Positions 46,503 through 56,975 of a stretch of 64,000 nucleotides of DNA are shown here, piece by piece. The stretch is from Pseudoruegeria sp. SHC-113. GTDB taxonomy: Bacteria; Pseudomonadota; Alphaproteobacteria; Rhodobacterales; Rhodobacteraceae. The DNA lies in assembly GCF_025376885.1 (NCBI RefSeq), contig NZ_JAHUBR010000001.1, positions 62,001 to 126,000 on the forward strand. Reading direction: 5' to 3'. How positions within the stretch are numbered: position 1 is the first letter of the stretch; each line of letters opens with the position of its first letter. The position numbers were made by a program, and so were the translations under genes. The notes under the pieces are model-generated. The model was not told the origin of the DNA. It was given only the letters and a program-made list of their open reading frames with translations, and did not search any database.

Positions 46503-48760
46503 TTGCTCACCTTGCAGGCCGCCAGAAGCGCCATGTTCAGGATGTCGCCCGCCGTGGATACGGCCGAGCAGATCTGCACCGGGTGATCGACCCCGGCAAG
46601 GATCGGGCCGATAACGGTGGCCCCGGCCATTTCCTGCAGCAGCTTGACGGAGATCGAGGCCGAGTGCCGCGCGGGCACCACCAGCACGTTGGCCGGGCCG
46701 GTGAGGCGGGAGAAGGGGTATTGCTCCGCCGCCTTCGGGTTCAGGGCCACGTCCACCGTCATTTCGCCTTCGTATTCGAAATCCACGCCCCACTCATCCA
46801 GCACCCGCGGCGCGGCATGCATCTTGGTGGCGCGTTCGGTGACGGGATAGCCGAAGGTCGAGAAGCTGACAAAGGCCACGCGGGGCTCAAGCCCCAGGAG
46901 ACGCGCCACTTCGGCGCCGCGCATGGCGATGCGGGCCAGATCCTCTTTCTCGGGCCATTCATGCACCAGCGTATCGGTGATCAGCACGATGCGCCCCTTG
47001 TGCAGCAGCGCCGTGACGCCTACCGCGCCATCCTCAGCACGCGCGTCGATCACGTGGTTGATCAGCTCCAGCACCTGCGCCGATTTGCGCGTCGCGCCGG
47101 TGATCAGCCCGTCACCATGGCCATGTGCCAGCATGAGCGCCGCAAACACATGGCGATCCCGCGCGGCGAGGCGGTGGATGTCGGAGCCATCAAACCCTTT
47201 GCGCTGCAGGCGGTTGTACAGGAAGTCCTTGTACTCCTGCAGATGCGGCGTGTTGCGGGCATTGACGATTTCGATCTCGCCAAACGCATCGCCAAGGCCC
47301 GAGGCCTCCAGCCGCTGCTTCACGTCGTCATCGCGCCCTACCACAAGCGCCTGCCCGTAGCCGGAGCGCTGGTAGTTCACGGCGGCGCGCAGCACGCGGT
47401 TGTCGTCACCTTCCGCAAAGATCATCCGGGCCTGCGCCGCGCGGGCTCGGGTGTTGATGGAGCGCAACACCGAGGCCGTCGGATCCATCCGCGATTTCAG
47501 CGCGTGCTCATAGGCATCCATGTCAATGATCGGACGGCGGGCCACGCCGGTGTTCATCCCCGCTTTCGCCACCGCCGGCGGGATCACGTAGATCAGGCGC
47601 GGGTCAAAGGGCGTGGGGATGATGTAATCGCGCCCGAAAGTGAGCTTGCGCCCGTAGGCCATGGCCACTTCGTCCGGCACATCCTCGCGCGCCAGATGGG
47701 CGAGCGCATGGGCGCAGGCGATCTTCATCTCGTCGTTGATGGCGCGGGCATGAATATCCAGCGCGCCGCGGAACAGGTAGGGAAAGCCCAGAACGTTGTT
47801 CACCTGGTTCGGGTAATCCGAGCGGCCCGTGGCGACGATGGCATCCTCGCGCACCTCATGGGCTTCTTCCGGCGTGATCTCCGGGTCCGGGTTGGCCATG
47901 GCGAAAATCACCGGGTCGGGCGCCATGGATTGCACCATCTCCTGCGTCACCGCGCCTTTCACCGACACGCCAAGGAACACATCGGCCCCCTTCATCGCCT
48001 CTTCGAGCGTGCGCAGCTCGGTGGTGATCGCATGGGCCGATTTCCACTGGTTCATGCCCTCGGTGCGGCCCTGATAGATCACACCCTTGGTGTCACAGAC
48101 GATGCAGTTTTGATGCTTCGCACCCATCGCCTTGAGGAGCTCGATACAGGCAATGCCCGCCGCGCCGGCCCCGTTGAGCACGATCTTCACATCCTCGATC
48201 TTCTTGCCGGAAATCTGCAGCGCGTTGATCAACCCGGCGGCGCAGATCACGGCGGTGCCGTGCTGATCGTCGTGGAAGACGGGGATGTCCATCTCTTCCT
48301 TGAGACGCTGCTCGATGATGAAACATTCCGGCGCTTTGATGTCCTCAAGGTTGATGCCACCGAAGCTGGGGCCCATCAGCTTCACGGCGTTGATGAAGGC
48401 ATCCGCATCTTCGGTATCCAGCTCGATATCGATGGAGTTCACATCGGCGAAGCGCTTGAACAGCACGCTCTTGCCTTCCATCACCGGCTTGGAGGCCAGC
48501 GCGCCGAGGTTGCCAAGCCCGAGGATCGCCGTGCCGTTGGAGATCACCGCAACGGTGTTGCCCTTTGTGGTGTAATCATAGGCGGACTCCGGGTTCTCCG
48601 CGATCGCTTCCACCGGGACGGCCACACCCGGCGAATAGGCGAGCGACAGATCGCGCTGCGTTGTCATCGGTTTGGTCGCCACGACCTCCCATTTCCCCGG
48701 CTGGGGGTCCAAATGGTAGGCCAACGCTTCTTCGCGCGTCACTTTCGTTCTGGATGCCAT
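46499..48760 (-). CDS. maeB: NADP-dependent malic enzyme with C-terminal phosphotransacetylase-like domain
   Basis: This 753-residue enzyme oxidatively decarboxylates malate to pyruvate. Residues 1-420 are the malic-enzyme domain (SLAYSPGVA, FHDDQHGTA, and NAD(P)-binding VLNGAGAAGIACIEL). About 430-750 is a phosphate acetyl/butyryl-transferase-like domain that is usually regulatory and catalytically weak. This two-domain form is standard in alphaproteobacteria. GAGAGAGAGG precedes the ATG. It feeds pyruvate and NADPH from C4 acids. Confidence 0.96.
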   Translation of the reverse strand: MASRTKVTREEALAYHLDPQPGKWEVVATKPMTTQRDLSLAYSPGVAVPVEAIAENPESAYDYTTKGNTVAVISNGTAILGLGNLGALASKPVMEGKSVLFKRFADVNSIDIELDTEDADAFINAVKLMGPSFGGINLEDIKAPECFIIEQRLKEEMDIPVFHDDQHGTAVICAAGLINALQISGKKIEDVKIVLNGAGAAGIACIELLKAMGAKHQNCIVCDTKGVIYQGRTEGMNQWKSAHAITTELRTLEEAMKGADVFLGVSVKGAVTQEMVQSMAPDPVIFAMANPDPEITPEEAHEVREDAIVATGRSDYPNQVNNVLGFPYLFRGALDIHARAINDEMKIACAHALAHLAREDVPDEVAMAYGRKLTFGRDYIIPTPFDPRLIYVIPPAVAKAGMNTGVARRPIIDMDAYEHALKSRMDPTASVLRSINTRARAAQARMIFAEGDDNRVLRAAVNYQRSGYGQALVVGRDDDVKQRLEASGLGDAFGEIEIVNARNTPHLQEYKDFLYNRLQRKGFDGSDIHRLAARDRHVFAALMLAHGHGDGLITGATRKSAQVLELINHVIDARAEDGAVGVTALLHKGRIVLITDTLVHEWPEKEDLARIAMRGAEVARLLGLEPRVAFVSFSTFGYPVTERATKMHAAPRVLDEWGVDFEYEGEMTVDVALNPKAAEQYPFSRLTGPANVLVVPARHSASISVKLLQEMAGATVIGPILAGVDHPVQICSAVSTAGDILNMALLAACKVSK

Positions 48761-48806
48761 TCTTGCCTCTCTCTCTCGTCACACCGGCCTATGGCACCAG
48801 CGGCGC

Positions 48807-49457
48807 TCATTCAATACGACGGGCGCTCTCGTTCCATGTTTTTTGCAAATATTTCGCCAGACCCCGGTATTTCTTTTTCAATCCACGCCTGTTGAGGCTG
48901 TCAAAGTAACTTTTGACCGGAATGAAGTTCGAATCCCCAAAGCCGTCCACCATCACGAAGCGCGGGGATGCGCCCTTTTCATCGAGCACGATATTGCCGG
49001 GGTTCATGTCATTCACCCGCATGTTCCAGCGGTTGATCTGGGCAATCAGATCGTTGAGCAGGCCAAGGTGCTCATCGGTGAAGCTGCCCGCCTCCTGCAG
49101 CGCCTTCACCGTTTTGCCGATGCCATCGCCGCGCGGGCCGATCTTTTCCACCACCATCCCCAGCCCCTTGTCCGTCTGGACAAGCGCCATGAGGTTGGAC
49201 ACAGGCAGCGGTCCGCCGATCTCTTCCTGCTGGATCTTCAAGCGCAGGTAGTAATCGTATTCGCGGAACAGGAAGCGGTAGAGCTGAAAGCGGCTGCGGG
49301 ATTTCACGAAATTGCGGATGCGTTTTCTGGGGTTCGGCACTGGCGGATGCATCACCTTGATCATCACGTCATCGCGCCCCGGCACGGCGTAGATCGAGCG
49401 GTAGGTGCCGCTGGCCAGCGGCGAAAGCCCCTCAAGGCGCATCGGTTCGTCAAACAT
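48807..49457 (-). CDS. YrbL-family (PhoP-network) kinase-like protein
   Basis: The 216-residue protein resembles the YrbL family, with a degenerate protein-kinase-like fold. It has an N-terminal GTYRSIYAVP strand region, an IKVMHP lysine, VVEKIGPRGDGIG, and the catalytic-loop-like MRVNDMNPGNIVLD followed by MVDGFGDSN. The role is not established in this group; in enterobacteria the gene belongs to the PhoP regulon. I place the start at the ATG at 49457, preceded by a G-rich GGACGGGGGT. It is divergent from mutS. Confidence 0.82.
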   Translation of the reverse strand: MFDEPMRLEGLSPLASGTYRSIYAVPGRDDVMIKVMHPPVPNPRKRIRNFVKSRSRFQLYRFLFREYDYYLRLKIQQEEIGGPLPVSNLMALVQTDKGLGMVVEKIGPRGDGIGKTVKALQEAGSFTDEHLGLLNDLIAQINRWNMRVNDMNPGNIVLDEKGASPRFVMVDGFGDSNFIPVKSYFDSLNRRGLKKKYRGLAKYLQKTWNESARRIE

Positions 49458-49564
49458 TCTCACCCCCGTCCGCAGGCTTATTTCCGGTCGTGTTTCGGCA
49501 CTCTTCCCGATAGAAAGGCGGAAACGGGCCAGAGAGGCCAGAAATACTGCACTTGGGGGCAAGA

Positions 49565-52222
49565 GTGAACAAGGCGAATCCGGGCGTGACGCCGATGATG
49601 GCGCAGTTTCTCGACATCAAGGCCGAGTATCCCGAGGCCCTGCTGTTCTACCGCATGGGCGATTTCTACGAGATGTTCTTCGACGACGCGGTGCAGGCCG
49701 CCGCAGCGCTGGACATCGCGCTCACCAAACGCGGCAAGCATCTGGGCGAGGACATCCCGATGTGCGGCGTGCCTGTGCATTCCGCCGAAAGCTATTTTCT
49801 CACCCTGATCCGGAAGGGTTTCCGCGTGGCTGTCTGCGAACAGCTCGAAGATCCAGCGGAGGCGAAAAAACGCGGCTCGAAATCGGTGGTGAAGCGCGGC
49901 GTGGTACGGCTGGTGACGCCCGGCACGCTCACCGAGGACACGCTACTTGAAGCCCGCCGTCACAACTTCCTTGCCGCCTATGCCGAGCTGCGCGGCGAAG
50001 GGGCGCTTGCGTGGGTCGATATCTCCACCGGAGCCTTTCACGCCATGCCCTGCCCCCGCGTGCGGCTGGGCCCGGAACTGGCGCGGCTTGCGCCGAAAGA
50101 GATCCTGCTTTCGGAGGGTTTAGAGCGCGATTTGGCTGAAATCGTCTCTGAATCGGGCGCGGCGAGCACGCCGATGTCCCGCGCGGCGTTTGACAGCACG
50201 TCAGCCGAAGGGCGGCTCACCGCGCTTCTGGGCGTGAGTGCACTGGATGCTTTCGGGCAGTTCGACAGGGCCGAGATTTCGGCCATGGGTGCGCTGGTGG
50301 AATATCTGGAGATCACCCAGAAGGGCAAACTGCCGCTCCTGCGCCCGCCGCGCCGGGAAAGCCTTGGTGGGGCCATGCAGATCGACGCCGCGACACGCCG
50401 CAATCTGGAACTGACACAAGCTTTGAGCGGTGGGCGTGAGGGCTCGCTCATCGCCGCGATTGATCGCACCGTCACCGCCGCCGGCGCGCGGCTCCTGGAG
50501 CGCAGGCTCTCGGGCCCCTCCACCGACCTCTCCACCATTCAAGCGCGGCTGGATGCCGTTGGCTTCTGCGAAGAGCACGGCGGCTTTCGTGAGGCTTTGC
50601 GCGATATTCTGCGCAAAGCCCCCGATATGGACCGCGCCCTATCGCGCCTTGGGCTGGATCGGGCTGGGCCGCGCGATCTGGCCGCCGTGCGCAACGGGCT
50701 GACGCAAGCCGCCGCGCTGGCGGACAGGCTTGAGGGGTTGGAACTGCCCGCCCTGCTGCGCCAGAACGCCTCCGCGCTGACCGGGCATGAAGAGCTTCTG
50801 GATCTGCTGGATCAGGCGCTGATCGCCGAGCCGCCGCTGCTGGTACGCGATGGCGGTTTCATCGCGCCCGGTTTTGACGAAGAGTTGGACGAAGCCCGCA
50901 CTCTGCGCGACGAAGGGCGCGGCGTGATCGCTTCCATGCAGGCGCAATATGCGGAGACAGCGGGCGTCACCTCGCTGAAGATCAAGCACAACAACGTGCT
51001 GGGCTATTTCATCGAAACCACCGCCACCCATGCGGAAAAGATGCTCTCTGCGCCGCTTTCGGAAACCTTCATCCACCGCCAGACAACCGCCAACGCCGTG
51101 CGTTTCACCACGGTGGATCTTTCGGAGCTGGAAACAAAGATCCTGAACGCAGGCCAGCGTGCGCTGGAGATCGAAAAACGTTTCTATGACAGCCTGAAAG
51201 CGGCCATTCTCGACCAGATCGCCGCCATCGGCGCGACGGCGCAGGCGCTGGCCGAGTTCGATCTGAGCGCCGCGCTTGCCGATCTTGCGGCGCGCGAGGA
51301 TTGGTGCCGCCCGCAGGTGGACGACAGCCGCGCCTTCCTGATCGAACAGGGCCGCCACCCGGTGGTGGAAGCCGCGCTGCGCAAACAAGGCGGCGCGCCT
51401 TTCATTGCCAATGATTGCGATCTGTCCGATGGCAGCAAACCGGCTGACATCTGGCTGCTCACCGGCCCGAACATGGCCGGTAAATCGACCTTCCTCCGTC
51501 AGAATGCGCTGATCGCCCTGCTGGCACAGATGGGCAGCTTCGTACCCGCGCAAAGCGCGCGGATCGGGCTTGTCTCGCAGCTTTTCTCCCGCGTCGGTGC
51601 GGCGGATGACCTGGCGCGCGGGCGCTCCACTTTCATGGTCGAGATGGTGGAAACCGCCGCGATCCTCAATCAGGCCGATGAGCGCGCGCTGGTGATCCTT
51701 GACGAGATCGGACGCGGCACGGCCACCTATGATGGGCTCTCCATCGCCTGGGCCACGCTGGAGCACCTGCACGACGTGAACCGCTCCCGCGCGCTTTTCG
51801 CCACCCATTACCACGAGATGACGGCGCTCTCCGGCACGCTGGACGGGGTGGAGAACGCCACGGTCGCGGTGAAGGAATGGGAAGGCGAGGTGATCTTCCT
51901 GCACGAGGTCCGGCGCGGCGCGGCGGATCGCTCTTACGGGGTGCAGGTGGCGCAGCTTGCCGGCCTGCCGCGCGCCGTGGTGGAGCGGGCGCGCTCGGTG
52001 CTGGATGCCTTGGAGAAGGGCGATCGGGAAAGCGGCGCGAAGCCGAAGGCGCTGATCGATGATTTGCCGCTCTTCTCCGCCGTGGCCGCCGCGCCAGCAC
52101 CGGCTCCGAAAGCCGCCGGGCCATCGCCTTTGGAAGCGCGTGTGCAGGAAATCCTGCCCGACGAGCTGACCCCCCGCGAAGCGCTGGATCTGATCTACGA
52201 GCTGAAGGCTTTGCAGAAATAG
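49565..52222 (+). CDS. mutS: DNA mismatch repair protein MutS
   Basis: The 885-residue ATPase recognises mismatches and small loops and recruits MutL. The mismatch-binding [11 protein letters not shown] lies near the N-terminus, the clamp and lever follow, and the ATPase has Walker [13 protein letters not shown] near residue 635 and [17 protein letters not shown]. The C-terminal tail is slightly extended and Ala/Pro-rich. The GTG at 49565 follows GGGGGCAAGA; a TTG at 49553 would add four residues. Copy B of the structured 3' element begins 17 bases after its stop. Confidence 0.98.
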   Translation: MNKANPGVTPMMAQFLDIKAEYPEALLFYRMGDFYEMFFDDAVQAAAALDIALTKRGKHLGEDIPMCGVPVHSAESYFLTLIRKGFRVAVCEQLEDPAEAKKRGSKSVVKRGVVRLVTPGTLTEDTLLEARRHNFLAAYAELRGEGALAWVDISTGAFHAMPCPRVRLGPELARLAPKEILLSEGLERDLAEIVSESGAASTPMSRAAFDSTSAEGRLTALLGVSALDAFGQFDRAEISAMGALVEYLEITQKGKLPLLRPPRRESLGGAMQIDAATRRNLELTQALSGGREGSLIAAIDRTVTAAGARLLERRLSGPSTDLSTIQARLDAVGFCEEHGGFREALRDILRKAPDMDRALSRLGLDRAGPRDLAAVRNGLTQAAALADRLEGLELPALLRQNASALTGHEELLDLLDQALIAEPPLLVRDGGFIAPGFDEELDEARTLRDEGRGVIASMQAQYAETAGVTSLKIKHNNVLGYFIETTATHAEKMLSAPLSETFIHRQTTANAVRFTTVDLSELETKILNAGQRALEIEKRFYDSLKAAILDQIAAIGATAQALAEFDLSAALADLAAREDWCRPQVDDSRAFLIEQGRHPVVEAALRKQGGAPFIANDCDLSDGSKPADIWLLTGPNMAGKSTFLRQNALIALLAQMGSFVPAQSARIGLVSQLFSRVGAADDLARGRSTFMVEMVETAAILNQADERALVILDEIGRGTATYDGLSIAWATLEHLHDVNRSRALFATHYHEMTALSGTLDGVENATVAVKEWEGEVIFLHEVRRGAADRSYGVQVAQLAGLPRAVVERARSVLDALEKGDRESGAKPKALIDDLPLFSAVAAAPAPAPKAAGPSPLEARVQEILPDELTPREALDLIYELKALQK

Positions 52223-52239
52223 GCTGGATTAGGCGGTAA

Positions 52240-52323
52240 GCGCCCGACCGGGTGGGCGCGAAACGCGCCCGCCATGGGGCGGGCGGGCGCGTGCCTGTTT
52301 CTAGCGAAACAGGAGAGCTTTGA
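52240..52323 (+). repeat. Structured 3' element, copy B (after mutS)
   Basis: GCGCCCG (52240-52246) pairs with CGGGCGC (52284-52290). It encloses a 10-pair hairpin (52251-52260/52264-52273, AAA loop) with a T-G wobble at the third pair, then ATGGGGCGGG. The second hairpin, CCTGTTTC-TAGC-GAAACAGG (52294-52313), is followed by AGAGCTTTGA. It has the same plan as copies A and C. It lies between the convergent mutS and grpE, in mutS orientation. Confidence 0.8.
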
Positions 52324-52326
52324 AGT

Positions 52327-52935
52327 TTACGACTTCGGCGTCGAAGACACGCCCACCTGCGCCGGGCGCAGAAGGCGGTCATGGATCATGAAGCCCTCGG
52401 CCATCACCTGAATGATGTCCCCGGCCTGCGTGCCGGGCACCGGGGCCTCGAACATCGCCTGATGCTGCTTCGGATCAAATTTCTCACCCAGCTCCGGCGA
52501 TACCCGCTCGATGCCGTGTTTGGAGAAAATGTTGAGCAGCTCGCGCAGCGTCAGCTCCACGCCTTCGATCAGCGCCTTGTTGGCCTCGCGGCTTTCTTCC
52601 GGCACCGCTTCGATGGCGCGGTTCAGGTTGTCGTAAACCGGCAGCATATCGCGTGCCAGCTTGGAGCCGCCGTAGTTCTCGGCCTCCTTGCGATCCCGCT
52701 CGCTGCGTTTGCGCGAGTTCTCAGCCTCGGCCAGAACCCGCATCACGCGATCCTTCAGCTCGTCCCGCTCGGCGCGCAGCGCGGCCATCTCGGATTCGCT
52801 GGCCTTGCTCGCCGGCTTGCTCGGCCCTTCGCTGGCCTCTTCAGACATGATGTCGATGGGCTCGTCGCCAAACAGCTCGTCTTCGAGCGCTTCGATATCG
52901 TCCAGGAAATCATTCTCTTGCTTCGGCTCAGCCAT
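52327..52935 (-). CDS. grpE: Nucleotide exchange factor GrpE
   Basis: The 202-residue co-chaperone releases ADP from DnaK. It has a long N-terminal helix (about residues 50-90, coiled coil, MAALRAERDELKDRVMRVLAEAE split across it), LPVYDNLNRAIEAVP, and the C-terminal beta domain with DPKQHQAMFE and RPAQVGVS. It lies 7 bases after hrcA in the same unit, far from dnaK-dnaJ at 2-5 kb. Confidence 0.96.
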   Translation of the reverse strand: MAEPKQENDFLDDIEALEDELFGDEPIDIMSEEASEGPSKPASKASESEMAALRAERDELKDRVMRVLAEAENSRKRSERDRKEAENYGGSKLARDMLPVYDNLNRAIEAVPEESREANKALIEGVELTLRELLNIFSKHGIERVSPELGEKFDPKQHQAMFEAPVPGTQAGDIIQVMAEGFMIHDRLLRPAQVGVSSTPKS

Positions 52936-52942
52936 ATCTCAC

Positions 52943-54010
52943 CTATTGCCTCTGGTCCGACAGCAACCGCCCGACCAGCTGTGCCGTGTAATCCACGATC
53001 GGCACGATCCGTCCATAGTTCAGGCGCGTCGGGCCGATGACGCCGACAGCACCCACAATCTTACGATCCGCGTTCATATAGGGAGAAACCACCAGAGAGG
53101 AACCCGAAAGTGAAAAGAGTTTGTTCTCCGAGCCGATAAAAATGCGCACGCCCTCGCCTTCCTCGGCCAGTTCGAGGAATTGAGCGATATCCCGCTTGCG
53201 CTCCAGATCGTCAAACAAACTGCGCACACGCTCCAGATCGGCGGTCTCGCCGCTGTCCTGCAAAAGATTCGCCCGGCCCCGCACGATCAGGCGCGGATTG
53301 GCATCGCCCTCGGTGTCCCACATGGCCATGCCGTTCTCGATCATGTCCCGCGCAAGGGTGTCGAGCTCCTGCCTCCGCTGGGTGATCTCCCGCACCACCG
53401 CCTTACGCAGATCGCTGAGGGTTTTGCCTTCCGCGATGGCGTTCAGAAAATTCGCCGCCTCCCGCAGCGAGGAGGGTGTTTGCCCGGCGGGCGGGCGGAA
53501 CACGCGGTTCTCCACATGGCCGTCGGCAAAAACAAGCACCACAAGCGCGCGATCCGGGGCGAGGGACACGAACTCGATATGGCGGATCGGGGCTTCGTGT
53601 TTGGGAGCCAGCACGAGGCTTGCGCCCCGCGTCACACCCGAGAGCGCTTCGCCCACCCGATCAAGCATCGCGCCCACATCACTGCCAGAGCCGCCCATCG
53701 TGGTGTCGATCTTCGCTTGATCGTCTTTCGTGAGGTTCTCGACCTCCAGCAACCCATCCACGAACAGCCGCAAGCCGGTCTGCGTCGGGATCCTCCCGGC
53801 AGACACGTGCGGCGCCTCCAGAAGGCCGAGATACTCGAGATCCTGCATCACGTTGCGCACCGTCGCCGCCGAGACCTTCTCGCTCAACGTCCGCGTCAGC
53901 GTGCGCGAGCCCACGGGGCCGCCGGTTTCAAGGTATCCCTCCACCACACGGCGGAACACCTCGCGGCTACGGTCGTTCATCTCGTCGAAGATCTTGCTGC
54001 GTTCGCTCAT
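52943..54010 (-). CDS. hrcA: Heat-inducible transcription repressor HrcA
   Basis: The 355-residue repressor normally binds the CIRCE operator of groESL or dnaK genes. The N-terminal winged helix includes GGPVGSRTL and the recognition region [14 protein letters not shown], followed by the HTGRIPT-equivalent [13 protein letters not shown]. The C-terminal GAF-like domain ends with [17 protein letters not shown] chose the ATG at 54010, preceded by GGAAC. No CIRCE is present in front of it or of dnaK, so its targets lie elsewhere. Confidence 0.95.
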   Translation of the reverse strand: MSERSKIFDEMNDRSREVFRRVVEGYLETGGPVGSRTLTRTLSEKVSAATVRNVMQDLEYLGLLEAPHVSAGRIPTQTGLRLFVDGLLEVENLTKDDQAKIDTTMGGSGSDVGAMLDRVGEALSGVTRGASLVLAPKHEAPIRHIEFVSLAPDRALVVLVFADGHVENRVFRPPAGQTPSSLREAANFLNAIAEGKTLSDLRKAVVREITQRRQELDTLARDMIENGMAMWDTEGDANPRLIVRGRANLLQDSGETADLERVRSLFDDLERKRDIAQFLELAEEGEGVRIFIGSENKLFSLSGSSLVVSPYMNADRKIVGAVGVIGPTRLNYGRIVPIVDYTAQLVGRLLSDQRQ

Positions 54011-54049
54011 CTGTTCCGTGTGTCTGGTGGCCTGCATCCGGGCCCGCCC

Positions 54050-54077
54050 ATTAAAGAGCACAGGCCCGGAAGGTCAA
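54050..54077 (-). promoter_or_regulatory. Promoter of hrcA-grpE
   Basis: On the minus strand TTGACC (plus 54072-54077) and TTTAAT (plus 54050-54055) are 16 bases apart, each matching five of six consensus positions. Transcription would begin near 54043, about 33 bases before the hrcA ATG. It looks like a housekeeping promoter and not a heat-shock one. Confidence 0.65.
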
Positions 54078-54142
54078 TCGGGCTTGCCTTCCGCCGGGTG
54101 CGGCAGGTATCTGGGGCGCAACTCTTGCAGCAAGGAAAGCCC

Positions 54143-54856
54143 ATGCGTCCGTCAGGCAGAAACGTAAGCGAAATGCGCCCGATTTCAATCGAGACCGGGG
54201 TCACGAAACACGCCGAAGGCTCCTGCCTGATCAAATGCGGCGATACCCATGTGCTCTGCACCGCCACGATCGATGAGCGCGTGCCGCCCTTCCTGAAGAA
54301 CTCCGGCCTTGGCTGGGTGACAGCGGAATACGGCATGCTGCCGCGCGCCACCAACACGCGGATGCGGCGCGAGGCCAAGAACGGCCAGTCCGGGCGCACG
54401 CAGGAAATCCAGCGCCTGATCGGCCGGAGTTTGCGCGCCGGTGTGGATCGCGTGGCCCTTGGCGAGCGCCAGATCACCGTGGATTGCGACGTGATCCAAG
54501 CCGACGGCGGCACCCGCTGCGCCTCGATCACCGGGGGCTGGGTTGCGCTGAAACTCGCGGTCAACAAGCTGATGAAAGCCGGGGACGTGATCTCTGATCC
54601 GCTCATCGATCCCGTGGCAGCTGTCTCCTGCGGCATCTACGCCGGTCAGGCCGTACTGGATCTCGACTACCCGGAAGACAGCGAAGCCGGCGTGGACGGC
54701 AACTTTGTGATGCTCGGCAACGGCCAACTCGTGGAAGTGCAGATGTCGGCGGAAGGCGCGACCTTCTCCCGCGCGCAGATGGATGAGCTGATGGGCCTTG
54801 CCGATAAGGGTGTGGCCGAACTGGTTGCCGCGCAAAAGGCGGCCGTGGGCCAATGA
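54143..54856 (+). CDS. rph: Ribonuclease PH
   Basis: The 237-residue phosphorolytic exoribonuclease trims the 3' ends of tRNA precursors. It shows RPSGR, the [14 protein letters not shown] strand block, [20 protein letters not shown] spread over the RNA-binding face, [10 protein letters not shown], and [12 protein letters not shown] with the phosphate-site residues. AAGGAAAG precedes the ATG. It heads a plus-strand rph-rdgB-hemW-ybaN unit with overlapping starts and stops, and is divergent from hrcA. Confidence 0.97.
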   Translation: MRPSGRNVSEMRPISIETGVTKHAEGSCLIKCGDTHVLCTATIDERVPPFLKNSGLGWVTAEYGMLPRATNTRMRREAKNGQSGRTQEIQRLIGRSLRAGVDRVALGERQITVDCDVIQADGGTRCASITGGWVALKLAVNKLMKAGDVISDPLIDPVAAVSCGIYAGQAVLDLDYPEDSEAGVDGNFVMLGNGQLVEVQMSAEGATFSRAQMDELMGLADKGVAELVAAQKAAVGQ

Positions 54857-55461
54857 CGCGTAAGCTGACCGAGACAAAGATCGTCCTCGCCTCCCATAAC
54901 GCGGGCAAGCTGCTCGAAATCGCGGATCTGCTCGCGCCCTATGGCGTGGATGTTGTCTCTGCCGGCGAACTCGGCCTGCCGGAACCGGAAGAAACGGAAG
55001 ATAGCTTTGCTGGAAACGCCCGCATCAAGGCGCATTTCGCGGCAAAGGAATCCGGCCTGCCCGCGCTGTCGGACGACAGCGGGCTGGAGGTCGATGCGCT
55101 CAACGGTGCGCCCGGCGTTTACACGGCGGATTGGGCCGAAACGCCCAATGGCCGGGATTTTCCGATGGCCATGGCCAAGGTTCAGGCAAAACTGGACGAG
55201 AAGCAGGCCCCCTCCCCGCGCAAGGGGCGCTTCTGCTGCACGCTGTGCCTCGCCTGGCCCGACGGCCATGACGAGATCTTCGCAGGCACAGTCGATGGCC
55301 AGCTCGTCTGGCCGATGCGCGGCGAGAATGGCTTTGGCTTTGACCCGATGTTCCTGCCCAACGGCGAAGTGGAAACCTTCGGCGAAATGGATCCGGCCAA
55401 GAAACACGAGATGAGCCACCGGGCGGATGCGTTCGCCAAGCTCGTCAAAGGCTGCTTTTGA
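54853..55461 (+). CDS. rdgB: XTP/dITP diphosphatase (RdgB/HAM1)
   Basis: The 202-residue enzyme removes non-canonical purine triphosphates (XTP, dITP). It has the N-terminal [14 protein letters not shown], the [25 protein letters not shown] core and [10 protein letters not shown]. Its ATG overlaps the rph stop (ATGA). With mutT at 13.8 kb, it cleans the nucleotide pool. Confidence 0.96.
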   Translation: MTRKLTETKIVLASHNAGKLLEIADLLAPYGVDVVSAGELGLPEPEETEDSFAGNARIKAHFAAKESGLPALSDDSGLEVDALNGAPGVYTADWAETPNGRDFPMAMAKVQAKLDEKQAPSPRKGRFCCTLCLAWPDGHDEIFAGTVDGQLVWPMRGENGFGFDPMFLPNGEVETFGEMDPAKKHEMSHRADAFAKLVKGCF

Positions 55462-56621
55462 GCGAGGATTGGCAGAACGCGGGCTTCGGCCTCTATATCC
55501 ATTGGCCGTTCTGCCAATCGCTCTGCCCCTACTGCGATTTCAACTCCTACGTCTCCTCCAAGATCGACCAGCGCCAATGGCAGGGCGCCTATATCCGTGA
55601 GATCAAACGCATCGCGGCGGAAACCGGGCCGCGTGTTCTGGGGACGGTGTTTTTTGGTGGTGGAACCCCCAGCCTGATGGCGCCGGAAACGGTGCACGCC
55701 ATTCTCGACGCCGTCCGCGCCGCTTGGCCGATGGCCAATGATGCCGAGATCACGCTGGAGGCTAATCCGGGCTCCGTGGAAGCCGGGCGGTTCCGCGGCT
55801 ATCGCGACGCCGGGGTGAACCGCGTCTCGATGGGCGTGCAGGCGCTCAACGATGCCGATCTGAAGCGACTGGGGCGGCTGCACAGCGTGGCCGAGGCCCG
55901 TGCCGCCTTCGACGTGGCCCGCAGCGCCTTTGACCGCGTGAGCTTCGATCTGATCTACGCACGCCAGCACCAGAGCGTGGCCGCTTGGGAGGCAGAGCTA
56001 TGCGAGGCGCTTGCCATGGCGATTGACCACCTGTCGCTCTATCAGCTGACCATCGAACAAGGTACGGCCTTCGGCGATCGCTACGAGGCCGGTAAGCTTT
56101 CGGGCCTACCCCTCGAAGATGACGCCGCCGAGATGTACGAGCGCACGCAGGAGATCTGCGAGGCCGCCGGAATGCCAGCCTATGAAATCTCCAACCACGC
56201 CCGCACTGGGGAGGAATCCCGCCACAACAGTCTCTATTGGCGCTACGGCGATTACGCCGGTATCGGCCCCGGCGCCCATGGGCGGCTCACGCTGAACGGG
56301 CGGCGCCTGGCTACGGAAACCTACCTTCAGCCCGGCAAATGGCTGGAGGCAGAGGGTACGGCAGGCTCAGGGGAAAGCCTGAGGGAAGAGATTACCCAGC
56401 AAGATCAGGCGGTTGAGTATCTTCTTATGGGGCTGCGGCTGGTAGAGGGGATCGATTTACCACGGCTTGAGGGGCTCAGCTCGACCGCCATTAATATGAA
56501 TAAATTCAATAGCTTAATGGAACACGGGCTGCTTGAAACGGCAGACAACCGCTTGCGCGTCACACCGAAAGGTCGGCCCTTGCTGAATGCCGTCCTACGC
56601 GAGCTTCTGAGCGAGGCCTAG
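55458..56621 (+). CDS. hemW: Radical SAM haem chaperone HemW
   Basis: The 387-residue protein has the radical-SAM iron-sulfur motif C19-x3-C23-x2-C26 in [14 protein letters not shown], followed by FGGGTPSLM and the HemW C-terminal domain. It resembles coproporphyrinogen III dehydrogenase but lacks that enzyme's extended N-terminus, as HemW proteins do. HemW carries haem to respiratory proteins. The start is a TTG overlapping the rdgB stop (TTGA). Older annotations call it HemN-like. Confidence 0.92.
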   Translation: MSEDWQNAGFGLYIHWPFCQSLCPYCDFNSYVSSKIDQRQWQGAYIREIKRIAAETGPRVLGTVFFGGGTPSLMAPETVHAILDAVRAAWPMANDAEITLEANPGSVEAGRFRGYRDAGVNRVSMGVQALNDADLKRLGRLHSVAEARAAFDVARSAFDRVSFDLIYARQHQSVAAWEAELCEALAMAIDHLSLYQLTIEQGTAFGDRYEAGKLSGLPLEDDAAEMYERTQEICEAAGMPAYEISNHARTGEESRHNSLYWRYGDYAGIGPGAHGRLTLNGRRLATETYLQPGKWLEAEGTAGSGESLREEITQQDQAVEYLLMGLRLVEGIDLPRLEGLSSTAINMNKFNSLMEHGLLETADNRLRVTPKGRPLLNAVLRELLSEA

Positions 56622-56975
56622 ATGCGCATTCTTTGGGTCTGCTTGGGAGTCATCGCCCTCACGCTGGGTACCATTGGTATTGTGTTGCCCCTGCTACCCA
56701 CGGTCCCGTTTCTGCTTCTGGCGGCCTTCTTCTTTGCGCGTTCCTCAGAACGGCTTCACAACTGGCTTATCACCCATCCGCGCTTTGGCCCGCCGATTGA
56801 GGACTGGAACCGCTCTGGCGCGATCAGCCGACGCGCGAAGATCCTCGCAACAGTCTCTGTTGCGGCTGCTTTCGGGCTTTCCCTCGCGCTTGGGCTGCGG
56901 CCGATGATCCTAATGATCCAGGCCGCCACCCTGTGCTGCGTGCTTCTGTTTATATGGACGCGTCCGGAGAGCTGA
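56622..56975 (+). CDS. DUF454 (YbaN-like) small membrane protein
   Basis: The 117-residue protein has hydrophobic segments at about residues 3-45 and 75-112, and the DUF454 hallmark GIVLPLLPTVPFLLLAAFFFARSS (seen in part). The loop HPRFGPPIEDWN is also typical. The function is unknown; YbaN-type proteins are inner-membrane. It follows hemW without a gap and overlaps the end of the convergent parB by 26 bases. Confidence 0.88.
   Translation: MRILWVCLGVIALTLGTIGIVLPLLPTVPFLLLAAFFFARSSERLHNWLITHPRFGPPIEDWNRSGAISRRAKILATVSVAAAFGLSLALGLRPMILMIQAATLCCVLLFIWTRPES

Noticed and set aside
48926-48940. GTTCGAATCCCC resembling a tRNA T-arm
   Set aside because: It is inside the conserved coding sequence of the YrbL-like gene, and no matching acceptor or anticodon arms surround it.
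53180-54142. Upstream extension of the rph frame
   Set aside because: It is antisense to hrcA. The conserved MRPSGR start and AAGGAAAG lie at 54143.
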